Of a DNA stretch of 64,000 nt, positions 50,173 to 58,940 are shown one piece after another (the first letter of the stretch is position 1; every line of letters starts with the position of its first letter). The notes beneath the pieces were generated by a model. That model did not search any database. It saw nothing but the letters and a program-made list of their open reading frames with translations, and was not told the origin of the DNA. The position numbers and the translations under genes were made by a program. Source of the DNA: Pseudoxanthomonas yeongjuensis (lineage in GTDB: Bacteria; Pseudomonadota; Gammaproteobacteria; Xanthomonadales; Xanthomonadaceae); assembly GCF_010093345.1 (NCBI RefSeq), contig NZ_PDWT01000006.1, positions 62,001 to 126,000 on the forward strand, given 5' to 3'.

Positions 50173-51042
50173 ATGCGGCGAATGCGCAAGAGGAATACTC
50201 GACCGATGGATGACCCATCACGCGTCACGACAGACGATTCTTGCGTGGACCTGCTCTGGACCGGCGGCTGGGATTCGACTTTCAGGCTGTTGCAGTTGCT
50301 GCTGCTGCATCGCGTCCCGGTCGCCCCCCATTACCTGGAGGATCCGACGCGGGCATCGACGCAGATCGAACTGCGGACGATGGCCCGCATCGGCGAGCAT
50401 CTGGGCGAGGCGTATCCATGCACCCGCGAGCTTCTGCAACCTCTACGCCTCGCTGCGGTAGCCGACGTCGCGGATGATCCGGAGATTTCCGGTGCGCTTC
50501 GGGAGATCCGCAAAAGGACCTTCATCGGCAGCCAGTACGCGTGGTTGCCGGCATTCTGCAAGCAGAATGCGATCACCGGCATGGAGTTGGGCGTGCATGT
50601 CGATGACAAGGTACAGGCGTTGTTGCGCTCGTTCGTCGTCGAGTTCGAACATCCATGCGGCTACCGCAGCATCCGCGTCGACCCCAGGCATGCCGACACC
50701 GCCGAGTACAGGCTGTTCGGTTGCTTCAGCTTTCCGCTGTTCCGTATCGACAAGCTGGGGATCGGCCGGCAAGCCGAAGCCGGAGGCTGGAGCGCCATCA
50801 TGGACATGACATGGTTTTGCCATACCCCGCTGCGCGGCAGGCCCTGCGGGACATGCGCGCCATGCGTCTACACCATCGAAGAAGGACTCGCGCACCGCGT
50901 GCCGGCTTCGCGGCGCGCACTGTCCTTCTTCTACCGGCATCTGGTCTTGCCGCTGAAAGGGCCATTGAGGGACATGCGCGCGTCATCGCGCCGACGCCCG
51001 GTGGCCCGCCACCCGGACGCGCCCGGAATCGGCGATCCCTGA
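50173..51042 (+). CDS. QueC/ExsB-like PP-loop ATPase, paralogue 2
   Basis: 289 residues from ATG 50173, chosen for GAGAGGG five bases upstream; starts at 50149, 50182 and 50206 are also in frame. The sequence parallels the gene at 39496: 'VDLLWTGGWDSTFRLLQLLLLHRVPVAPHYLEDPTRAST', 'CFSFPLFRIDKLGIG' and the cysteine cluster 'WFCHTPLRGRPCGTCAPC'. The two must share a recent ancestor or substrate type. This one is about 1.8 kb beyond the phosphatase that ends the exopolysaccharide locus, next to a decayed gene. The 300 bp upstream hold its promoter and that of the divergent diiron gene; no other gene is seen there. Function unknown; 7-deazaguanine synthesis is an alternative to a glycan role. Confidence 0.75.
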   Translation: MRRMRKRNTRPMDDPSRVTTDDSCVDLLWTGGWDSTFRLLQLLLLHRVPVAPHYLEDPTRASTQIELRTMARIGEHLGEAYPCTRELLQPLRLAAVADVADDPEISGALREIRKRTFIGSQYAWLPAFCKQNAITGMELGVHVDDKVQALLRSFVVEFEHPCGYRSIRVDPRHADTAEYRLFGCFSFPLFRIDKLGIGRQAEAGGWSAIMDMTWFCHTPLRGRPCGTCAPCVYTIEEGLAHRVPASRRALSFFYRHLVLPLKGPLRDMRASSRRRPVARHPDAPGIGDP

Positions 51043-51156
51043 TCGCCACGTGGCCGATTGCGCAGGGTCCTCGCCACGCGCGCCGTCCCGCCAACTGCCC
51101 TAGCCACCGCATCGTCCGTCTCCCGCAACATCGAGGCCACGCGCTCGTACAAGCGC

Positions 51157-51481
51157 ATGTCCGGTGATGGCTTCCTGACGCTGTCTCCACAGTCGATCGC
51201 CACTGAGTCGCGCAGGACATGTGAGCCGACCTCGCCGCCGCCACGCAAGGGCCAGTACACGGCGCCAACTTCCAACAGAAAGCCATCACCGCCGCATGGA
51301 GCACCAAGCCGTCGTGCTGCTCTCTGGCCAGGACCGGATGATCCATCCCGCTGCCCAGCGCAGTGTCGCCAAGAAAATCGGCGCCAAGACGATCGTCTTG
51401 CATACCGGTCATGTGCCAATGCTGTCCAACCTCAAAGCAGTGGCTGACGACATTGCCAATACGATTGAAGCGATTCGTTGA
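51157..51481 (+). pseudogene. Decayed alpha/beta-hydrolase gene
   Basis: Three consecutive pieces in different frames read as one hydrolase C-terminal half: 'MSGDGFLTLSPQSIAT', then a frame change to 'VAQDM', an in-frame stop, 'ADLAAATQGPVHGANFQQKAITAAWSTKPS', then a second change to 'GQDRMIHPAAQRSVAKKIGAKT' and 'HTGHVPMLSNLKAVADDI'. The 'QDRMIHP' and 'GHVPML' parts are the acid and histidine regions of alpha/beta-hydrolases such as those annotated as exported esterase-like proteins. At least two frameshifts and a stop mean it is dead. The rest of 51043-51799 has no supported gene. Confidence 0.75.
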
Positions 51482-51799
51482 AGACAGGCGCACGAAACTG
51501 AGAAGGCGGCCCCCCGCGCCGCTTTCTCGCCTATGCGATGGCGGAAATCATTCGTGGCATCGCCCACGAGATACGAGCTTGCCTTGTATGCGCGTGCAAG
51601 CAAACGCATCTCGTGCAGCAGCAAGCAGGGCACGCGGTTGGTGACTGAAGATGGACCGCTGGCAGGCGCGCTGACCTGATTTTCTTTCTCCCGCTCAGGC
51701 AAGACCGGTGCGATCGACCATCGATTCCACCGCCGGGACCGGGTCATGGATTGTGGCCAGTGCCATAGGATCGAGCTACAAGTAGGAGAGCAAAACGGC

Positions 51800-52918
51800 T
51801 CAGTCGAGCCGCTTCACTTCCTCGATGGGACCACCGCCATGCTTAAGTCCCTTGGCATACGTGACTTCGAGCCAGATTGCACCTCGCTCGGTCACCGGCC
51901 CCGAGCCGTAGCCCCAGATGGTGCGTGGCGGCTGGTAGATGAAGTAGTCCTTTCCTACGAGGTATGGCGAACCAGCATCCTTGGGATCCTTGAAACGCCA
52001 GACATTCATTTCACCCCACACCATGTAGCGCATAACGTTGGCATGCTCGAAATAGGTCCGAGTCCAGCCTGCAGGCGCCTTCCAACCTGGTGGAATCTTC
52101 ACCAGGCGCGAGCGGAAACCCATCTTGCGGCTGTCATCCAGCCACTTCACGAATCGGCCTGGCACCTCGCGATCCTCCTCCCAGTCCACGTCGCGAGTCG
52201 AATCGAGCAGCCAGGGACGGGTGAATTCTTCGACCTTTCGATAATCACCGACGACACCGGGAGGAGGCGGACCGCCATCACGGCCGCGATAGCTGCCGGG
52301 TTGGCCGTTGCGGCCGACGTTGATGACGTGACCGTCGCCTTCCTCGAAGATGATCAGATCGTAAGGGAGCTGATTGCGCAGGCCACCGGTTCCCAGCGTG
52401 CCGCCATGCAGCGAGTAAGGTGGACGCGAAAGCCAACCGCCTTCCTTCTTGCGGTAGTACATCCCATTGACCTGATCCGGGTGGACGGGCTCGGGCATGA
52501 TCGCATCGCCGGCCAGCGTGTAGCCCCACTCATAGAACTCGTGGTAATGCGATACCTGCTCGGCAGGCGGCATCTTCGAGGTGAACGTCGGCAGGTATTC
52601 CAGGTGGATCAACTGCCCTACCGGAAGCGTGCTGTCGGGCCCGGCCTCTGGGCTCTGGAAGATCGTCTTGGAAGTCGGACCCAGCGGCGGTTTCTTGATC
52701 GCCGAACCGGGTGTGCCATCGAAGGGAAACTTCGGCACGTTGACGAATCCGATCTGACCCCAGCTATCGGGGTCTGGCGTGAGTGTCGCGATGATCGGCC
52801 GCGTAGCGTCCTGCGGCGCAGGGGTCGCCTGCGCCGCGGAAGCAGAGGCGCTGCCGGCAAGCGTCGCGAGCAGAACTCCCTTGACCACGGGCTTCCAAGC
52901 TGGAGGGGAAATCAACAT
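51800..52918 (-). CDS. Exported cupin-like protein of unknown function
   Basis: 372 residues from ATG 52918 (GGGAG seven bases upstream) with a signal peptide ('LATLAGSASASA-AQ'). Two cupin-like halves can be seen: about residues 100-200 ('SHYHEFYEWGYTLAGDAIMPEPVHPDQVNG', with 'SLHGG') and about 265-350 ('IPPGWKAPAGWTRTYFEHANVMRYMVWGEM'). Histidine-rich turns suggest a metal site in the first half. It lies 167 bp after the TonB receptor gene on the same strand and so probably shares its promoter and operator. It may act on the substrate brought in by that receptor. No known family name is certain (DUF4437/ChrR-like cupins are the nearest guess). Confidence 0.65.
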   Translation of the reverse strand: MLISPPAWKPVVKGVLLATLAGSASASAAQATPAPQDATRPIIATLTPDPDSWGQIGFVNVPKFPFDGTPGSAIKKPPLGPTSKTIFQSPEAGPDSTLPVGQLIHLEYLPTFTSKMPPAEQVSHYHEFYEWGYTLAGDAIMPEPVHPDQVNGMYYRKKEGGWLSRPPYSLHGGTLGTGGLRNQLPYDLIIFEEGDGHVINVGRNGQPGSYRGRDGGPPPPGVVGDYRKVEEFTRPWLLDSTRDVDWEEDREVPGRFVKWLDDSRKMGFRSRLVKIPPGWKAPAGWTRTYFEHANVMRYMVWGEMNVWRFKDPKDAGSPYLVGKDYFIYQPPRTIWGYGSGPVTERGAIWLEVTYAKGLKHGGGPIEEVKRLD

Positions 52919-53084
52919 GCGTAAACTCCCAAGTCGGTTAAGGCGGGACGGAATGCAATATCAATTGCTATTCGTGCGGCTTGGCCAAGAAAAGAGTGCT
53001 GCTAGCGGTTTCGACGCCGCGAGCGCGGTCTCAGAACAGGCTGCCAGCACGCTTGGCCCAGACGCACGCGCAAGACGATATATC

Positions 53085-55334
53085 TCAGAAGCTAACCCCA
53101 ATCCGCAGCATGACTTCGCGCGGCGGGTTCGGATATGCGCTGACGGCCGGTCGCACGGGGTTGGATTGCTGTAGTCCGGCGAGCGAGTAGTGCTTGTCGG
53201 CGGCATTGCGTACATCGAGGTTCACTTCCCAACGCATGCCTGGACTGATCCAACCTATGCCCGCGTTGTAGATGCTCGCCGAAACCGTCTGGACAAGCGG
53301 CCCTTCGTTGGCGACGTTGTTGAAGTAGGCGCTGTGGTGGTTCCACGACCCGTTGATGCGCAGCTGCCCGGGCAGGCCAGGCACCTCTGGCGTCAGGCGG
53401 AACCCGAGCTGCGCCTTCCTCGGGATCAGGTTCGCGATGTCCCTATCTCCGCAGTCAATGACCTGACCGAACTGGTTGGCGCACGCGAACGAACCGGTGT
53501 ACTCGCCGTCGGTGAAGGACGCATTGCCATAAAGCAGCAAGCTGTCGGAGACCTGCCACGAGGGCTCCAGCTCGATGCCGCGAACCACGCCGCCGGTGGC
53601 GTTGGAGGTGTAGATGGTGCTGGTTCCAGGAAAGAACACCGGCAGCTGCAGCCCGTCGTACTCGGCTCGATAGGCGGCCACGTTCAGGCGAAAGCGATTG
53701 TTCGGGGCGGTGTATTTCATACCGACCTCGTAGCTGTCGACGCTCTCCGGGTCGTAGGGCGTCGGTGCACCGATCTGGTCCGGCACGCCGGTGTTCGCGT
53801 TGGGCGGGATGGGATTGAAGCCACCGCTCTTGAAGCCCTGCGTCCAGGACGCATATACCATGACTTGCGAATTCGGCTCCCAGTTCACTCCAAGCTTGGG
53901 CGTAGTCGCGGTGTAGGTCTTTTTGGCGTTCTGCGAGACGTTGAGCAATGTGCGGTAGAACTGGGTGAAGTCCGCGCGCTCCTCGGTGTACCGGATACCT
54001 GCCGTCACGCCGACGCCGGCGCCGACTTCGTAGGTGCCTTGCGCAAAGACCGCAGTTGCGCGCGTGTTCCGGTCCTGGTCGATCGTCGGACTGCTCGCGG
54101 CAACCGCGCGGCTCTGACCCTCCTCGTCGAAGTAGTAGAGGCCAAGCACGCCCTTGAATTTATCGCTCGTGTAGGTCGCGTTGAACTCCTGGCTGTAGAA
54201 TACGTTCCGGGTTCGACCCTCGTTGGCGCTCAGCAGATTGACGTCCTCACCGCGATCGCGCGCCTGCTGCATCGCCAGGCTCACCCAGATCGTGTTACCA
54301 GTGCTGAACGTCCTCTGGTTTCCATAACCCGTGGTCGAGGACAGCGATATGGCGTCGGACAGGAAGTACCGCGCGTTGATTGAGGCGCCGGTGTTGTGGA
54401 TCGAACCCTGACCGAGCGGACCATAGGTTTCCGTGCGCGTGAGGTCGCGATCAAAGGTGCCATTGGCCTCCGGAATGTTGATCCCGGGCAGCACTTGCAG
54501 CGGTACGGGCACACCCGCCTCGGAAAAGTCCTGGATGGAAAACACGGACCCCTCGACCTCGAACTTCTCGTTTGGGGTGTACAGCAGCTTGGCCCGCTGA
54601 GCACGCGAGTCGATGTTGCCGATGCGACGGCCGTACTCCGTACCGTACAGATAGCCGTCGCGCTCGCGGGTAACGCCGCTGAGAGAGAACGCCAAAGTGT
54701 CTTCGATCAGCGGACCGCTTGCATAGAACCTCGTCCCCAACGCATCGAAATTGCCTGCACTCAGCTCGGCCTTGCCGGTCCAATAAGCCGATGGACGGCG
54801 CGTCTCGATCTTCAGCGCGCCACCGGAGCTGTTGCGGCCATACAGCGTTCCCTGTGGCCCGCGCAATACTTCCAGCCGGTCGATGTCGAAAAAATCGAAG
54901 AACGCGCCATTGATCCGCGGTTGGTACACGTTGTCTATATAGATGCCTACTGCGGGATCGAAGTTGATGCCGGCGGTGCTTTGTCCGACCCCGCGCATGG
55001 CGATGCGCGCGCTCGTGTTGCTGCCCTGGGAAGGCGTGATCATGATGCCCGGGATCTCGGAAGCCGCGGTCAACACGTTAGTGACCTGGCGCTCGGCCAG
55101 GGTCTCCGCTGTCAGGGCCGTGATCGCTACGGGCGTGGTCTGGACGGTCGAGGTGAAGCGCTCGGCGGTTACCGTAACCGCGTCGAGAACAACCGCTTCC
55201 TTCGGCTTTCCCGCTTCGCCTTCCTGCGTTGGCTGTTCTTGTTGGGCTTGCGCCGTCGTCGACAGTGCGATGGTGAGCGCAGAGACCAATGCGAGCTTCT
55301 TACACGTCGACTCAGGAAGTCCGGTTGCCAGCAT
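53085..55334 (-). CDS. TonB-dependent receptor of the GntR-linked regulon
   Basis: 749 residues from ATG 55334 (AAGGTGAAAAG upstream). Signal peptide ends 'TAQA-QQ'; TonB-box-like 'VVLDAVTVTAERF'; plug with 'PVAITALTAETLAERQV', 'ARIAMRGVGQSTAGINFDPAVGIYIDNVY' and 'VEVLRGPQGTLYGRNSSGG'; barrel end 'EVMLRIGVSF'. This form is frequent beside aromatic, terpenoid or other organic-compound catabolic genes in sphingomonads. The promoter region carries a perfect palindrome shared with two other promoters of the cluster (55467-55488). It is followed by the exported cupin-like gene. The ligand should be the substrate of the hydantoinase/LeuCD pathway or a precursor of it. Confidence 0.88.
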   Translation of the reverse strand: MLATGLPESTCKKLALVSALTIALSTTAQAQQEQPTQEGEAGKPKEAVVLDAVTVTAERFTSTVQTTPVAITALTAETLAERQVTNVLTAASEIPGIMITPSQGSNTSARIAMRGVGQSTAGINFDPAVGIYIDNVYQPRINGAFFDFFDIDRLEVLRGPQGTLYGRNSSGGALKIETRRPSAYWTGKAELSAGNFDALGTRFYASGPLIEDTLAFSLSGVTRERDGYLYGTEYGRRIGNIDSRAQRAKLLYTPNEKFEVEGSVFSIQDFSEAGVPVPLQVLPGINIPEANGTFDRDLTRTETYGPLGQGSIHNTGASINARYFLSDAISLSSTTGYGNQRTFSTGNTIWVSLAMQQARDRGEDVNLLSANEGRTRNVFYSQEFNATYTSDKFKGVLGLYYFDEEGQSRAVAASSPTIDQDRNTRATAVFAQGTYEVGAGVGVTAGIRYTEERADFTQFYRTLLNVSQNAKKTYTATTPKLGVNWEPNSQVMVYASWTQGFKSGGFNPIPPNANTGVPDQIGAPTPYDPESVDSYEVGMKYTAPNNRFRLNVAAYRAEYDGLQLPVFFPGTSTIYTSNATGGVVRGIELEPSWQVSDSLLLYGNASFTDGEYTGSFACANQFGQVIDCGDRDIANLIPRKAQLGFRLTPEVPGLPGQLRINGSWNHHSAYFNNVANEGPLVQTVSASIYNAGIGWISPGMRWEVNLDVRNAADKHYSLAGLQQSNPVRPAVSAYPNPPREVMLRIGVSF

Positions 55335-55466
55335 GCTTTTCACCTTTGAATTTCCCCTAGAGGTTGTGATGACTTCGCGATGGTTTCGAGGACGCACCTC
55401 GGATGCGTCCCGATATTTGCTTGGCGATGGACCCCTGCCCGATTCAATCCTTTCCAGCTGATTGAA

Positions 55467-55488
55467 ATAACGTAGTTCACTACGTTAT
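55467..55488. promoter_or_regulatory. Operator copy 1 of the GntR-linked regulon
   Basis: ATAACGTAG-TTCA-CTACGTTAT is a perfect 9-bp dyad with four-base centre, 130 bp before the TonB receptor start. Related 22-bp elements are at 57517-57538 and 63582-63603. The remaining upstream DNA 55489-55834 has no supported gene. Confidence 0.7.
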
Positions 55489-55834
55489 CCATATTGCATA
55501 AGCCCCTCTGCCTTGTCAAGCCGATCTGCGTGCGGTTTCGAGCGTGTACGTGGCGCGGATCGATAAAGCGCGGATCCAGTGACTCCGCTGCCTTTTCGCT
55601 CGACTTCGAATCCCCTTCCAACGCGCAGCAGATAGGTGTCCGCAGGGGTGTCAACCTGCCGCTTTGCAGGCAGACGCGAGCCGCGTACCGCGAGAGACCG
55701 AGAGTGCGGGATCGATGTGCGGTTCTCGCCAGGAGCGCGCTGCGCCAGGACGAGCCATGCGATGCCGCAGGTTCGTCCGCCCGGCATTTATCCACCGCCG
55801 GGACGCCTCGCAAGCGCGATGGCGCGCAAGTGGC

Positions 55835-57370
55835 TCAGACCCTGATGATCTTCTCTCCGAGGAGTTTTCCGAAGGTGAGTGCGGGGGTCAGGCTGGCACC
55901 GTTGGTGTGCGCTTTGCCACCCGTGGCCGCGCCCAGGACTTCACCAGCTGCGTAGAGTCCGTCGATCGCGCGTCCCTCTTTCGTGGTCACCCGCAAGTCT
56001 TTATCCACGCCAAGGCCGGCGTAGGACTTGAGCGTCCACGTCTGAGATCGGACGGCATAGAATGGGCCGCGTGCGAGAGGCACTGGCCTGTGTTCGCGAT
56101 CGAAGGGATCGGGATTGCGTCGTTCTACCGACAGGTTGTACGCATCTACGGTTTTCTGCAGGTTGGCGGGATTGATCCCGGCCCTTACGCCGAGCTCGGC
56201 CAGGGTCGCGCCCTGGTGGAACATCGGATGCGTGTTGAAGGCATCGAGCAACTTCGCCCGGCTCCAACTGCCGATGAGGGCGGGAGCCTCGTCGAGCACA
56301 CGCTGGTCGAATACGGCCCAGAAGCAGTGACCCGCCTGGCGATCCATCGTCCGGTCGCGCTCGCTCATGCTTGGATGGTCTTCACGCACGAACCTTTCGC
56401 CCGATGCGTTGACGAAGATCTCCCAAGGCGCACGCGACCGCGGATCGATGTCCATGTTCGCGGCGGCCAAAGAGGGCCACTGATCGCTCTCGGCAATGGA
56501 GCCGTAATAGCCGATGTAGTTCTCGGCGCACCGCACGTGGCCGCCGGCCGACAACCCCAGGGTAATACCGACGCCTTGGCTCGATGGCATGGCCACACGT
56601 CGATAGAGTGGCACGCCGTGCAGCGCTTCGAACATGCGGGGATTGCTTGCACAACCTCCCGTCGCCAGTACGGTGCTCCGGCCAGAAACATCCGAGCGCC
56701 TACCCTTGCCATCCGCCACCACTACTCCAGTGACTACGCCCTTCCTGTCCTGCATCAGCTCGATCGCGTCGGCACCAGTCATCAGAGTGATCTGTCCCAG
56801 CCCGACCAGGCGGTCGAACTCCGGCTTCATGACCGCCAGGATGGATATGCCGTTCTGCAACGCCGCGTGATAGCGGGGCACCGAGTAGTAATCGTAGATA
56901 CCGACGCTCAGACGATCGTCGGGGATGACCAGGCCCTTCCCGGCCAGCCAGTCCACCATGCCTCCCGCGTTGTCTGCCCAAAGCCTGGCCATCTCGGGCA
57001 CCGCAGTACCCTTACTGATTCTCATGATGTCGTCGTAGTGCTTCTGCGCGGTGTCGTGGATGCCCCTGGCCTTCTGGAAAACCGTTCCGGCGGCGCCCAG
57101 GTTTCCGCCGGTGATCACCAGCGATCCGCCAACGCTCAACTGTTTTTCGATAACCACGACCTTCGCCCCCCGGTAGGCGGCGAAGATCGAAGCAATCATG
57201 CCTGCGGTACCGCCGCCGACGATCACCAGCGTGCTGGGCTCTCGCGCGTAGCTCTGGCGAATGGACCAGGGAAGAGCCGCGAGCACGGCTGCAGCTGCGC
57301 CGCTCTTCAGCATCCTGCGCCTGGAGAAAGAAGTAAGACCGCACGTATCGGGCACGTCGTAGCTGCTCAT
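55835..57370 (-). CDS. Tat-exported FAD-dependent oxidoreductase (fumarate-reductase/KstD-like)
   Basis: 511 residues from ATG 57370, with GGAGG seven bases upstream. Twin-arginine signal 'FSRRRMLKSGAAAAVLAALPW'. Dinucleotide motif 'LVIVGGGTAGMIASIFAAYRGAKVVVIEK', then 'VGGSLVITGGNLGAAG', 'VVVADGKGRRSDVSGRSTVLATGG', and C-terminal 'GLYAAGEVLGAATGGKAHTNGASLTPALTFG' as in fumarate reductase/3-oxosteroid-dehydrogenase-type flavoproteins. Such enzymes reduce or introduce carbon-carbon double bonds next to carboxyl or keto groups. It has its own promoter with operator copy 2. In the pathway model it could act in the periplasm on an unsaturated acid or imide. Electron partner unknown. Confidence 0.84.
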   Translation of the reverse strand: MSSYDVPDTCGLTSFSRRRMLKSGAAAAVLAALPWSIRQSYAREPSTLVIVGGGTAGMIASIFAAYRGAKVVVIEKQLSVGGSLVITGGNLGAAGTVFQKARGIHDTAQKHYDDIMRISKGTAVPEMARLWADNAGGMVDWLAGKGLVIPDDRLSVGIYDYYSVPRYHAALQNGISILAVMKPEFDRLVGLGQITLMTGADAIELMQDRKGVVTGVVVADGKGRRSDVSGRSTVLATGGCASNPRMFEALHGVPLYRRVAMPSSQGVGITLGLSAGGHVRCAENYIGYYGSIAESDQWPSLAAANMDIDPRSRAPWEIFVNASGERFVREDHPSMSERDRTMDRQAGHCFWAVFDQRVLDEAPALIGSWSRAKLLDAFNTHPMFHQGATLAELGVRAGINPANLQKTVDAYNLSVERRNPDPFDREHRPVPLARGPFYAVRSQTWTLKSYAGLGVDKDLRVTTKEGRAIDGLYAAGEVLGAATGGKAHTNGASLTPALTFGKLLGEKIIRV

Positions 57371-57516
57371 CGAATCGCCTCCATGGTGTGTCGTAATAAC
57401 GAATCCGCCGGCAAGCCGGCGAGCGAAGCAGCCGTACGCACCGCCTGCGCGCACAGATGGGAACCAACAGCGGTGGCCGTCAGTGCGAACTGACGGGGTA
57501 ATAGACGACGACATAG

Positions 57517-57538
57517 ATAACGTATCTATCTATGTTAG
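57517..57538. promoter_or_regulatory. Operator copy 2 of the GntR-linked regulon
   Basis: ATAACGTAT-CTAT-CTATGTTAG, an imperfect dyad, aligned base for base with copies 1 and 3 (ATAACsTA common to all). It lies about 147 bp upstream of the flavoprotein gene within a tight AT-rich stretch. An overlapping dyad is ACATAGATA...ATCTATGT. Confidence 0.65.
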
Positions 57539-57737
57539 AGATTGTCAAGCGAGGCAGGGGATCGCGCCGGCCCTGCCTGACGCAGGGCTACGCTGCTGAC
57601 GCTTCGTCACGGGCATCATCGGTTCACCGGCACCCCGATCCGGGCACATCGACTTGAACGAGAACGTTGATGCACGATCTCGTCTTGGGCAGCTTCGGCG
57701 CATTGCCGATGCAGTGCAGCATGAGAATCCGCCGGGG

Positions 57738-58940
57738 TTACTGCGCTTCTCGTCCGACCACTCCGGCGACCAAGAGCTGTTCGGTCTCTTCTGCGGTAAA
57801 GCCAAGAGCGCCGAGGATCGACTCGCTGTGCTCGCCAGCCCGCGGAAGCGCCCCACCCTGCGTCGGCCGCCGACCCGCCATTTCCAGCGGGAGGATGGGC
57901 AGAGCGGTTCGAATGCCATTCGCCAGCTCGAGTTCCCCCAGTCCGCCGCTGGCGAGCAGGTGCGGATCGTCGAACAGATCCTCCGGGCGACGGATTGGCG
58001 CGAAAGGCAAACCCACTTGCTCGAATAGCTGCAGCAGCTGGCGACTGTCGAACTTCAACAGCACGTCGCGCACGATAGGCAGCAATTGCTCGCGTGCCGC
58101 CACCCGCATCGCATTGGTGAGATAGCGCTCATCGGCCGCGAGATCGTCAAGCTCCATGGCCTTGCAGAAGTTGAGCCATTGCAGGTCGGAGACAACGCCC
58201 AAGAACACGCGCTCGCCATCCCGCGTCTCGAAGACGTCGTAGATGGCCCAGGCCGAGATGCGTACCGGCATCGGTTGGGCCGCCTTGCCCGTCACCGCTT
58301 TCTGGGCCATGTGCTGTCCCACAAGATAAACAGTGGTTTCGTAAAGCGCGCTCGTCACCTTCTGGCCTAGTCCGGTACGGTGCCGTTGCTCTACGGCCGC
58401 CAGGATGCCGATCACGCCGAACATTCCCCCCGTCACGTCTATGACGGACGCACCGGCCCGGAGCGGGCGTCCGGGTGGGCCCGTCATGTAGGCCAGGCCA
58501 CCCATCATTTGCGCGACTTCGTCCAGCGCGGTCCGGCTCTCGTAGGGACCGGAGAGGAATCCTTTTTCCGAGCAGTAGATGAGCCGCGGGTTGAGCTCGG
58601 CCAGCGAGTCGTAGCCGATACCAAGCCGCTCCATGGCGCCAGCGCGGAAATTTTCGACCAATATGTCGGCGTTTGCCACAAGGCTTCTCGCTATTTCAAG
58701 ACCCCGCGGTTCCTTGAGGTTGAGGCACATACTCTTTTTGTTGCGGTTGTACATCGGGAAATAGCCGGCGCCAGAACCCACGAGCTCTCGTGTGGCATCC
58801 CCGCCCATGGGCTCGACCTTGATCACCTCGGCGCCCAGCTCGGCAAGGATCGCGCCCACTACCGGCCCCATCACCATGTGAGTGAACTCGACTACCCGAA
58901 GACCCGACAGCGGCAGTTCGGCTGTCGCAAGGTCAGTCAC
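57738..58940 (-). CDS. CoA-transferase family III (CaiB/BaiF/Frc)
   Basis: 400 residues. The GTG start overlaps the HMG-CoA-lyase-like stop (GTGA). The N-terminal 'LRVVEFTHMVMGPVVGAILAELGAEVIKVEP' is the family opening; the catalytic aspartate is D140 in 'GPYESRTALDEVAQMMGG'. Enzymes of this family move CoA between acids, for example succinyl-CoA to oxalate, mesaconate or citramalate. As last gene of the operon with a HMG-CoA-lyase-like enzyme directly before it, it most likely activates the branched hydroxy-dicarboxylate that the lyase then cleaves. Donor and acceptor are inferred only. Confidence 0.87.
   Translation of the reverse strand: MTDLATAELPLSGLRVVEFTHMVMGPVVGAILAELGAEVIKVEPMGGDATRELVGSGAGYFPMYNRNKKSMCLNLKEPRGLEIARSLVANADILVENFRAGAMERLGIGYDSLAELNPRLIYCSEKGFLSGPYESRTALDEVAQMMGGLAYMTGPPGRPLRAGASVIDVTGGMFGVIGILAAVEQRHRTGLGQKVTSALYETTVYLVGQHMAQKAVTGKAAQPMPVRISAWAIYDVFETRDGERVFLGVVSDLQWLNFCKAMELDDLAADERYLTNAMRVAAREQLLPIVRDVLLKFDSRQLLQLFEQVGLPFAPIRRPEDLFDDPHLLASGGLGELELANGIRTALPILPLEMAGRRPTQGGALPRAGEHSESILGALGFTAEETEQLLVAGVVGREAQ

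Noticed and set aside
55485-55813. Minus-strand frame upstream of the flavoprotein stop
   Set aside because: It overlaps the operator region and shows no recognisable sequence.
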